This document shows positions 7,148 to 12,218 of a stretch of 12,218 bases of DNA, piece by piece. The position numbers and the translations under genes are program-made. Position 1 is the stretch's first letter. Each line of letters begins with the position of its first letter. The stretch comes from Rhodospirillales bacterium. GTDB taxonomy: Bacteria > Pseudomonadota > Alphaproteobacteria > Rhodospirillales > Casp-alpha2. The stretch spans positions 1 to 12,218 of the forward strand of contig JANQIJ010000262.1 of assembly GCA_028282185.1 (NCBI GenBank), read 5' to 3'. The notes beneath the pieces are model-generated. The model saw only the letters and a list, made by a program, of their open reading frames with translations. It made no database searches and was not told the origin of the DNA.

Positions 7148-7884
7148 GCGCCCGCCGCCTTGTCGGACAGCAGCGCGACCGCGTGCGCCAGGTCGATCTT
7201 GCCGTCATAGACGGCGCGCCCGGAGATCACGCCCTCCAAGAGGTCGCCGCCCGCGGCCTTCAGGGCACGCAGGTCGTCCATCGACGAGACGCCACCGGAC
7301 GCGATCACCGGGATCGAGATAGCGCGTGCCAAATCCACGGTGGCCGGAACATTGGGGCCCTGCATGACGCCGTCCCGGTCGATGTCGGTGAAGATAATCG
7401 CGGCGACGCCCGCGTCTCCGAAGCGGCGGGCCAGGTCCAGGACGGTCATTTCCGAGACCTCGGCCCAACCTTCGGTGGCGACCCGGCCGCCCCGTGCGTC
7501 GATGCCGACGGCGACCCGCCCGGGGTGGGTCTTGCAGGCCTGTTTGACAAGCTCCGGATCGGTCAGCGCGACGGTGCCCAGAATGACCCGGCGCACCCCT
7601 CGCGCGAGCCAATCATCAATCGTCGCCATGGTGCGGATGCCGCCGCCCAGTTGCACCGGAATTTCGAGCGCCGCCAAGATATCCGAGACCGGTCCGGCGT
7701 TCACCGGCTGACCGGCGAAAGCGCCGTTCAGATCGACCAGGTGAACCCATGCGCACCCCGCGTCCTGGAACGCCCGGGCCTGGGTCGCCGGATCGTCGTT
7801 GAACACGGTCGCTTGGTCCATGTCGCCCCTCAACAGGCGGACACATTGGCCGTCCTTCAGGTCGATAGCCGGGAAAAAGATCAT
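7141..7884 (-). CDS. hisA: ProFAR isomerase (HisA)
   Basis: 247 residues from the ATG at 7884. HisA opens the ribose ring of ProFAR to give PRFAR, the substrate of HisF/HisH. It is a (beta/alpha)8 barrel related to HisF, and shows Asp8 in FPAIDLKDG and Asp129 in VGIDARGG as the catalytic pair, LGGGIRT (79-85) and a late VIASGGVSSMDDL phosphate loop. A TTG at 7893 would add three residues, but the ATG is preferred: its ATGA overlaps the TGA stop of hisH at 7881-7883, and Met-Ile-Phe-Phe-Pro-Ala-Ile-Asp is the typical family start. The C-terminus ends a few residues after the GKIDLAHAVAL helix, near the usual length. Confidence 0.96.
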   Translation of the reverse strand: MIFFPAIDLKDGQCVRLLRGDMDQATVFNDDPATQARAFQDAGCAWVHLVDLNGAFAGQPVNAGPVSDILAALEIPVQLGGGIRTMATIDDWLARGVRRVILGTVALTDPELVKQACKTHPGRVAVGIDARGGRVATEGWAEVSEMTVLDLARRFGDAGVAAIIFTDIDRDGVMQGPNVPATVDLARAISIPVIASGGVSSMDDLRALKAAGGDLLEGVISGRAVYDGKIDLAHAVALLSDKAAGAC

Positions 7885-8525
7885 GGCGTCCAACCCAGAA
7901 AATTGCCGAGCAGCCGAAGGCCCAGGGCCTGGCTTTTTTCCGGATGGAACTGCGTGCCGACCAGGTTGTCGCGGCCGACGGCGGCCGTTACGGGCCCGCC
8001 GTAGCCGGCCTGCAACAGGGTATGGCCCGGGTCGTCCGTCGTGAACTGATATGAATGAACAAAATAGGCGTGCTGGCCATCTTCGATCCCGGCGAAGACG
8101 GGATGGGCCGCCCCCGTCACGCGCAGCGTGTTCCAGCCCATATGCGGGATCTTCAAGGCGGGGTCGTCGGGTTGCAGCGCGGTGACATCGCCGGCGATCC
8201 AGTCGAACCCGGGATGATGGCCGAACTCATGGCCTTCGCGGGCCATCAGCTGCATACCGACACAGATGCCGAGGAACGGGCCGCCGCGGGTGATCGCAAA
8301 CTCAATCAACGCTTCGATCATACCGTCGAGCGCTTCCAGCCCGGATCGGCAATCGGCGAAGGCGCCGACCCCCGGCAGGATCACCCGGTCGGCCCGAGCG
8401 ACGGCCTCCGGATCTGCGGTGACGGACACGAGATCGCGGCGCCCAGCCTCGGCGACGACCCGCTCGCAGGCCTTGGCGACGGAGCGCAGGTTACCGGATC
8501 CGTAATCGACGATCGCCAGGGTCAC
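7881..8525 (-). CDS. hisH: Imidazole glycerol phosphate synthase, glutaminase subunit
   Basis: 214 residues from a GTG at 8525. HisH is a class I glutamine amidotransferase that hydrolyses glutamine and passes ammonia to HisF. The triad is visible: Cys88 in GICVGMQL, with His194 and Glu196 in QFHPEKS. The oxyanion-loop block ILPGVGAF (49-56) and the HMGWN motif (128-132) are canonical. The open frame runs upstream to 8684, but that extension is the shadow of the preceding gene. Starting at GTG 8525 yields the normal N-terminus (Met-Thr-Leu-Ala-Ile-Val-Asp-Tyr-Gly-Ser-Gly-Asn) and forms a GTGA overlap with the DUF2628 stop. There is no clear ribosome binding site, so translation probably depends on coupling to that gene. 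Confidence 0.96.
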   Translation of the reverse strand: MTLAIVDYGSGNLRSVAKACERVVAEAGRRDLVSVTADPEAVARADRVILPGVGAFADCRSGLEALDGMIEALIEFAITRGGPFLGICVGMQLMAREGHEFGHHPGFDWIAGDVTALQPDDPALKIPHMGWNTLRVTGAAHPVFAGIEDGQHAYFVHSYQFTTDDPGHTLLQAGYGGPVTAAVGRDNLVGTQFHPEKSQALGLRLLGNFLGWTP

Positions 8526-8953
8526 GGCGCCGGCGCTCGCGAAAGCCGGGCGTCGGATCCCGAGCCCAGAATGTCCCGGGCCAGAGCCGGTTGCTGATCG
8601 AGAAAACGGAACAGGGCCGCATCCGCATCCGGCGCGGCGACAACGCCGACCTCGGCAAAACCCCGGGCCTGGAGGTCGCGACAACGCAAGTCACCCGCCA
8701 GATAACCGATGGCAAGGGCGAGGGCCAGGGTCACGGCGAAAGACCCGAGCCCCGAACCCAGCAGTGTTTCCGCGCCAAGGCCCGCGGCCATCATGACAAT
8801 AAACAGGCCCAATGCCGTCCACCACATGCAGTGCCACAACGCCCAAACGAATGTGAACAGGAAGGCCCAAAAGGAAAACCCCTCGCGCACCAGGACCAGG
8901 TCCTGATCGGGGATCAGGCCGTGACGGCGAAGATGGACAGTATAGACGCGCAT
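8522..8953 (-). CDS. DUF2628 small membrane protein inside the his operon
   Basis: 143 residues. The start Met-Arg-Val-Tyr-Thr-Val-His-Leu is followed by a VLVREGFSFWAFLFTFVWALWH block (20-41), the characteristic motif of DUF2628 proteins. Hydrophobic segments lie at about 27-41, 43-60 and 72-88, so two or three membrane helices are predicted in the inner membrane. The C-terminal 55 residues are soluble, with a conserved-looking RDLQARGF...VGVVAAPDADAALFRFL portion. Function is unknown. It lies 48 bp after hisB and its TGA overlaps the GTG of hisH, so it is translated as an integral part of the histidine operon. From memory, DUF2628 genes occur at this position in other alphaproteobacteria. 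A role in histidine synthesis is not shown. The ribosome binding site is weak (GAAGC shortly before the ATG). Confidence 0.85.
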   Translation of the reverse strand: MRVYTVHLRRHGLIPDQDLVLVREGFSFWAFLFTFVWALWHCMWWTALGLFIVMMAAGLGAETLLGSGLGSFAVTLALALAIGYLAGDLRCRDLQARGFAEVGVVAAPDADAALFRFLDQQPALARDILGSGSDARLSRAPAP

Positions 8954-9001
8954 GGAAGCTTCGCTCGAATGCAGTGGCAGAAGTGGGCCGGACGCGCGGG
9001 A

Positions 9002-9607
9002 CTACAGCGAGCCGCCCAAGGTCCCCTTGGTCGACGGCACGGCGTCGGCTTTTCGCGGGTCGATGGCGATGGCTTCGCGCAGGCTTCGGGCCAAGCCCTT
9101 GTAGCAGCTTTCGACGATATGGTGGTTGTTCTCGCCATAGAGGTTTTCCACATGCAGCGTCGCCCCGGCCGCCTGGGCAAAAGCCTGGAACCACTCCTTG
9201 AACAGCTCCGTGTCCATCTCACCCAGTTTGGGTTTGGTGAAATCGACCCGCCAAATGAGATAGGGCCGGTTGGACAGGTCCAAGGCCACGCGCGAGAGCG
9301 TTTCGTCCATGGGCACAAGGGCATTGCCGTAACGGGTGATGCCCAGGCGTTCGCCCAGCGCCTGGTTCACGGCCTCCCCGATGGCGATGCCCGTGTCCTC
9401 GGTGGTGTGGTGGAAATCGATATGGGTGTCGCCCTGGGCCGCGACTTCAAGGTCCATCAGGGAATGGCGCGACAATTGTTCCAGCATATGGTCAAGAAAG
9501 CCGATGCCGGTGGAAATATCGTAGACGCCGGTGCCGTCCAGGTTCACGGCGACCCTGATCTGAGTTTCCTTGGTATTGCGCTCGACCGAGCCGGTCCGAT
9601 CGGCCAT
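9002..9607 (-). CDS. hisB: Imidazoleglycerol-phosphate dehydratase
   Basis: 201 residues from the ATG at 9607, the size of a monofunctional IGPD without the histidinol-phosphatase domain found in E. coli HisB. It dehydrates imidazole glycerol phosphate to imidazole acetol phosphate. The two manganese-binding HHxxE motifs are present as HHTTE (66-70) and HHIVE (162-166), and GFLDHM (36-41) is also typical. The open frame extends to 9772, but that 55-residue extension lacks family character, whereas GGAGG at 9620-9616 stands eight bases before the 9607 start and the protein then begins with the usual Arg-x-x-x-Val-Glu-Arg-Asn-Thr-Lys-Glu-Thr pattern. It is the first gene of the - strand run and diverges from hslV. 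Confidence 0.96.
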   Translation of the reverse strand: MADRTGSVERNTKETQIRVAVNLDGTGVYDISTGIGFLDHMLEQLSRHSLMDLEVAAQGDTHIDFHHTTEDTGIAIGEAVNQALGERLGITRYGNALVPMDETLSRVALDLSNRPYLIWRVDFTKPKLGEMDTELFKEWFQAFAQAAGATLHVENLYGENNHHIVESCYKGLARSLREAIAIDPRKADAVPSTKGTLGGSL

Positions 9608-9813
9608 GGGTCCGTCCTCCGTGGGTGTTGGTGCCCGTCTTTTATCAGTCCGTGTTCCGTTTTGCAGTTTTTTTACGGCGGCGGGCCTTTGATTGGCCGC
9701 CGCCGCGGGCAGGGCCGCGAGGCGCCGGCCCTTGACCGGGCCCTTCCACCGGACCAAATGGTTGCCTATCATCGCCCCCCTTAAGCGACCCTGCGGCAGA
9801 CGGAACCAAACAC
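9608..9813. promoter_or_regulatory. Divergent hisB / hslV intergenic region
   Basis: This 206-bp gap must hold promoters for both the his operon (leftwards) and hslVU (rightwards). A GC-rich inverted repeat, GGCGGCGG at 9677-9684 with CCGCCGCC at 9697-9704 plus two inner pairs across a one-base bulge, sits next to a seven-base T-run at 9668-9674. The T-run is on the wrong side for a rightward terminator, and in the leftward direction it reads as A. Rightwards, CCTATCAT (9765-9772) resembles the -10 element of alphaproteobacterial heat-shock sigma-32 promoters, with a poor CTTCCAC 15 bases upstream. No histidine leader peptide with a run of His codons is seen. Exact promoters cannot be fixed by eye. 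Confidence 0.5.
9616..9620 (-). promoter_or_regulatory. Ribosome binding site that decides the hisB start
   Basis: GGAGG on the - strand, eight bases before the ATG at 9607. It supports the 201-residue product over the longer open frame. Confidence 0.7.
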
Positions 9814-10374
9814 ATGGACAATGATCCCACCGCCTGGCACGGCACGACCATCCTTTGCGTCCGCAAGGGCGGCGCCGTGGTCATCGCCGGCGACGGCCAG
9901 GTGTCGCTCGGCGACACGGTGATCAAGGCCAACGCCAAGAAGGTCCGCCGCCTCGGATCGGGAAAAGAGGGAGACGGAAATGTCATCGCCGGCTTCGCCG
10001 GTGCGACGGCCGATGCCTTTACCCTGTTCGAACGGCTCGAAGCCAAGCTCGAACAATATCCGACGCAATTGACCCGGGCCTGTGTCGAACTGGCCAAGGA
10101 TTGGCGGACCGACCGCTACCTTCGGCGCCTGGAGGCGATGATGGCGGTGGCCGACGGAGAAGTCTCCCTGGTCCTGACCGGGACCGGCGACGTGCTGGAG
10201 CCGGAAGACGGTCTGATCGGTATCGGCTCCGGCGGCAATTACGCCTTGGCCGCGGCGCGGGCGCTGATCGACCGCGACGATCTTGACGCCCGGCAGATCG
10301 CCGAGCGGGCGATGAAGATCGCCGCCGGCATCTGCGTCTATACCAACGGAACCCTGACCATCGAGGCCCTATGA
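9814..10374 (+). CDS. hslV: HslV peptidase subunit of the HslVU protease
   Basis: 186 residues. HslV forms the dodecameric threonine-protease core of the cytoplasmic HslVU complex. The first ten residues end in Trp-His-Gly, and Thr11-Thr12 match the mature N-terminus of E. coli HslV, so a short propeptide must be cleaved before Thr11 to expose the catalytic threonine. With Thr11 as Thr1, Asp17 (in AGDGQ) and Lys33 (in AKKVRRL) fall exactly at the known catalytic positions. The rest is standard: VIAGFAGATADAFTLFERLE, ELAKDWRTDRYLRRLEAMMAVAD, IGSGGNYALAAARAL and ICVYTN. Compared with E. coli there is a five-residue insertion (around the Gly-Ser-Gly-Lys-Glu-Gly-Asp loop). The TGA is embedded in the ATGA start of hslU. 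The ribosome binding site is weak (ACGGA). Confidence 0.97.
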   Translation: MDNDPTAWHGTTILCVRKGGAVVIAGDGQVSLGDTVIKANAKKVRRLGSGKEGDGNVIAGFAGATADAFTLFERLEAKLEQYPTQLTRACVELAKDWRTDRYLRRLEAMMAVADGEVSLVLTGTGDVLEPEDGLIGIGSGGNYALAAARALIDRDDLDARQIAERAMKIAAGICVYTNGTLTIEAL

Positions 10375-11708
10375 CCCAATCCGAAACGGCGCTGCAAACT
10401 TCCAGCTTCACGCCCCGCGAAATCGTTTCCGAACTGGACCGCCATATCATCGGCCAGTCCGATGCCAAGCGCGCCGTGGCCATTGCGCTCCGCAACCGCT
10501 GGCGGCGCCAACAGCTCGACGATGCCTTGCGCGAAGAAGTCCTGCCGAAGAACATTTTGATGATCGGGCCGACCGGCGTCGGCAAGACCGAGATCGCCCG
10601 CCGCCTGGCCAAGCTGGCGCAAGCGCCGTTCATCAAGGTCGAAGCGACCAAGTTCACCGAGGTCGGCTATGTCGGCCGCGACGTCGAACAGATCGTCCGC
10701 GACCTTCTGGAAAACGCCATCCACATGACCCGCGAAGCCATGCGCAAGCAGGTCCAGGCCAAGGCCGAGATGCGCGCCGAGGAACGGGTGCTGGACGCCC
10801 TGGTCGGCGAAACGGCAGGCAAGGACACACGGGAGAAATTCCGCCGCATGCTGCGCAACAACGAAATCAACGACAAGGAGATCGAGGTCAACGTATCGGA
10901 AACGCCCAACATGGGCCTGCCGACCTTCGACATCCCGGGCATGCCGGGGGCGCAGATGGGCATGCTCAATCTGAACGACATCATGGGCAAGGCCTTCGGC
11001 CAGCAACAGAAACCGAAACGCATGACCGTCGGCGAAAGCTACGAAGTTTTGTTGGCGGAAGAGGGCGACAACCTGCTCGACGACGACCGGGTGCTCCACG
11101 AGTCCATCGACGCCGTGGAAAACAACGGCATCGTCTTCCTGGACGAGATCGACAAGATTTCCGCCCGCTCCGAACTCAAGGGCGGCGATGTCTCCCGCGA
11201 AGGGGTGCAGCGCGACCTCTTGCCGCTGATCGAGGGCACGACGGTTGCGACCAAGCACGGGCCCGTCAACACGGACCATATCCTGTTCATCGCGTCCGGC
11301 GCATTCCACGTGTCCAAGCCGTCGGACATGCTGCCGGAACTGCAGGGCCGCCTGCCGATCCGGGTCAACCTGCGGGCGCTGACCCGCGACGATTTCAAGC
11401 GCATTCTCCTGGAGACCGAGGCATCGCTTTTGATCCAATACACCGCCTTGATGGAGACCGAGGGCGTGACCCTCGACTTCACCGACAACGCGGTGGACGC
11501 CATCGCCGACCTGGCGGTGGAAATCAACGAAGGGGTCGAAAACATCGGCGCCCGCCGCCTGCATACGGTGATGGAGAAACTGGTCGAGGAGGTCAGCTTT
11601 TCCGCCTCCGACCGGTCCGGCGAAACGGTGACCATCGACGCGGCCTATGTGAACGACCAGGTCGCCGAACTGGCGAAGAACGCGGACCTCAGTAAATTTA
11701 TCCTCTGA
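10371..11708 (+). CDS. hslU: HslU ATPase/unfoldase subunit of the HslVU protease
   Basis: 445 residues, near E. coli HslU (443). HslU is the hexameric AAA+ Clp/HSP100 ATPase that unfolds substrates and feeds them to HslV. Visible motifs: TPREIVSELDRHIIGQ (14-29), Walker A GPTGVGKT (66-73), pore loop GYVGRD (99-104), the variable intermediate domain (about 110-240), Walker B IVFLDEID (254-261), the arginine-finger region LPELQGRLPIRV (321-332), sensor-2 GARR (393-396), and the terminal SKFIL tail that inserts into HslV. The start ATG overlaps the hslV stop (ATGA), so the two subunits are coupled. Nothing is missing or altered in the catalytic motifs. It is the last gene of the core block before an A/T-richer intergenic stretch. 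Confidence 0.98.
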   Translation: MTQSETALQTSSFTPREIVSELDRHIIGQSDAKRAVAIALRNRWRRQQLDDALREEVLPKNILMIGPTGVGKTEIARRLAKLAQAPFIKVEATKFTEVGYVGRDVEQIVRDLLENAIHMTREAMRKQVQAKAEMRAEERVLDALVGETAGKDTREKFRRMLRNNEINDKEIEVNVSETPNMGLPTFDIPGMPGAQMGMLNLNDIMGKAFGQQQKPKRMTVGESYEVLLAEEGDNLLDDDRVLHESIDAVENNGIVFLDEIDKISARSELKGGDVSREGVQRDLLPLIEGTTVATKHGPVNTDHILFIASGAFHVSKPSDMLPELQGRLPIRVNLRALTRDDFKRILLETEASLLIQYTALMETEGVTLDFTDNAVDAIADLAVEINEGVENIGARRLHTVMEKLVEEVSFSASDRSGETVTIDAAYVNDQVAELAKNADLSKFIL

Positions 11709-11715
11709 CTCAAGA

Positions 11716-11744
11716 CGCGATGGGATGGCGTGGTTGGCATCGCG
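11716..11744 (+). terminator. Weak hairpin just after hslU
   Basis: CGCGATG (11716-11722) pairs with CATCGCG (11738-11744) around a 15-base loop, eight bases after the hslU stop. There is no T-run after it, so it may be an RNA end-protecting stem and not a terminator. Confidence 0.3.
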
Positions 11745-11844
11745 CCGCTTTCAAAATGATTTTAGAATCGGATTCAGTCTTCAAAATCAGGACTCTATGC
11801 AGATTTTTCTTGAAACCGGAATCTGGCGGGTCGTTACTCCGCTC

Positions 11845-11968
11845 CTCCGGCTTCAAAAGCCGGTGTGCGACTTACACCACAGAGCATGGAAGTAGCGGAA
11901 GCTGCAAAACTTAGCCGCTACATCCAAACCGAAAGATGGCCTGCGCATTCTGATGCCAGGCCATTTTT
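11845..11968 (+). ncRNA. Candidate structured small RNA or hslVU 3' UTR
   Basis: Three consecutive hairpins read in the + direction. First, CCGGCT/AGCCGG (11847-11852 with 11858-11863). Second, GGTGT/ACACC (11862-11866 with 11874-11878), sharing two bases with the first, so these two compete. Third, a long stem at 11888-11925: GGA, one mismatch, GTAGCGG, then AAG/CTT across a two-base bulge, closed by an eight-base loop. These are followed directly by an intrinsic terminator. A possible promoter is TTGAAA at 11810-11815 with a poor TTACTC 18 bases later. The 5' end is therefore a guess, and the transcript could equally be the tail of the hslVU mRNA. I recognise no known RNA family. Confidence 0.35.
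11936..11968 (+). terminator. Intrinsic (rho-independent) terminator
   Basis: ATGGCCTG (11936-11943) pairs perfectly with CAGGCCAT (11957-11964). After a one-base bulge, GCAT (11945-11948) pairs with ATGC (11953-11956) around the loop TCTG. A run of five T (11964-11968) follows. The opposite strand lacks a T-run, so the direction is +. It could end hslVU transcription about 230 bp after the hslU stop, or a separate small RNA. Confidence 0.75.
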
Positions 11969-12193
11969 AATCGATTCCGGGCAGTCTTGGATCCTCTCCT
12001 TCGATCGTGAATCCATACTCCGGCACCCGATAAACCCCGCGCCGAATTCGGACAACTTTTCCTTCACTTGCAAGGCGACTAAGGACGATACCTGTATAGG
12101 TCTATGGATAATTTTAGCGCCTAGAGCATCGGGCGCATAGGCTGAATCTTTTTAGGGATTCCCTTTTTGTCTGATTTGTGATTCACGGTAGTC

Positions 12194-12199
12194 GGAGGT
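12194..12199 (+). promoter_or_regulatory. Ribosome binding site of the truncated right-edge gene
   Basis: A full GGAGGT Shine-Dalgarno sequence with a five-base spacer to the ATG at 12205. Confidence 0.6.
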
Positions 12200-12204
12200 G
12201 GATC

Positions 12205-12218
12205 ATGGGCAGACCCTT
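12205..12218 (+). CDS. Start of an unidentified gene cut by the right edge
   Basis: ATG after a strong ribosome binding site; only Met-Gly-Arg-Pro can be read. This is too short to identify a family. The preceding A/T-richer stretch and the strong site suggest a separate transcription unit from hslVU. Confidence 0.45.

Larger units (their letters stand above)
11709..12204. other. A/T-richer non-coding stretch after hslU
   Basis: 496 bp without a convincing gene. Two open + frames (11720-11914 and 11865-12140) show no family, no ribosome binding site and unusual residue use, so I treat them as non-coding. Composition differs from the neighbouring genes: 22 of 60 G/C at 11761-11820 and 27 of 60 at 12121-12180, against 40 of 60 at 10441-10500. 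Several inverted repeats lie between 11716 and 11968, the last being a good intrinsic terminator. From 11969 to about 12190 I see only weak inverted repeats, for example GCGCC/GGCGC at 12117-12121 and 12132-12136. Confidence 0.7.

Noticed and set aside
9608..9720. Possible histidine leader-peptide attenuator upstream of hisB.
   Set aside because: No short frame with a run of His codons precedes the inverted repeat, and the repeat has no T-run in the direction of hisB transcription.
11808..11890. A tRNA-like region on the - strand, with a CCGGC-TTTTGAA-GCCGG stem-loop that would give a Gln (UUG) anticodon, and a D-arm-like TGTG/CACA stem.
   Set aside because: No T-arm with a GTTCGA-type loop can be formed, no seven-base acceptor stem is found, and no base is left at position 26. 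Only the anticodon arm is convincing, which can occur by chance; tRNAscan-SE would settle it.
11720..12140. Two open + frames of 64 and 91 residues after hslU.
   Set aside because: They overlap each other and the hairpin cluster, lack ribosome binding sites, and their translations show no domain, signal or family resemblance.
12142..12184. TGAATC ... GATTCA inverted repeat and AGGG/CCCT with a T-run before the right-edge gene.
   Set aside because: The first has a loop of about 30 bases and the second only four pairs; neither is a believable terminator or operator without comparison.

Overview
The window looks like ordinary chromosomal core DNA of a high-GC alphaproteobacterium, most likely a member of the Rhodospirillales or a relative. 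The evidence is the GC-rich coding sequence, an HslV with a short cleaved leader ending His-Gly before the Thr-Thr active site, a small DUF2628 membrane protein inside a hisB-hisH-hisA-hisF-hisE run, and a YraN / BON lipoprotein / glutathione synthetase neighbourhood. The order-level assignment is inference from gene content, not a computed placement.

Left part (1-5530, all + strand): the 3' part of a YraN-family nuclease-like gene; a two-BON-domain lipoprotein of the DolP/YraP type; a SirB1-type transglutaminase-like/TPR protein starting 3 bp after it; glutathione synthetase gshB; a dienelactone-hydrolase-family alpha/beta hydrolase; and a full-length YifB/ComM AAA+ ATPase.

Middle part (5588-9607, all - strand, read right to left): hisB, a DUF2628 membrane protein, hisH, hisA, hisF, hisE and a HIT-family hydrolase (hinT-like). 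The DUF2628-hisH and hisH-hisA junctions are 4-base GTGA and ATGA stop/start overlaps, and hisA-hisF overlap by 7 bp, so this is almost certainly one translationally coupled operon. It encodes the second-step pyrophosphohydrolase (HisE), the isomerase (HisA), both subunits of imidazole glycerol phosphate synthase (HisH, HisF) and the dehydratase (HisB) of histidine synthesis. It converges on comM.

Right part (9814-11708, + strand): hslV and hslU, the peptidase and unfoldase of the HslVU protease. They share an ATGA overlap and diverge from hisB across a 206-bp regulatory gap. After hslU the composition becomes visibly A/T-richer (22 of 60 bases G/C at 11761-11820, against 40 of 60 at 10441-10500 inside hslU). 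The roughly 500 bp that follow hold no convincing gene. They do hold a cluster of hairpins ending in a good intrinsic terminator (11936-11968), which may be a structured small RNA or the hslVU 3' untranslated region. The first codons of another + strand gene, with a strong ribosome binding site, are cut by the window edge.

No CRISPR array, insertion sequence, phage or defence gene is visible. The only stretch not explained by known families is the structured region after hslU.
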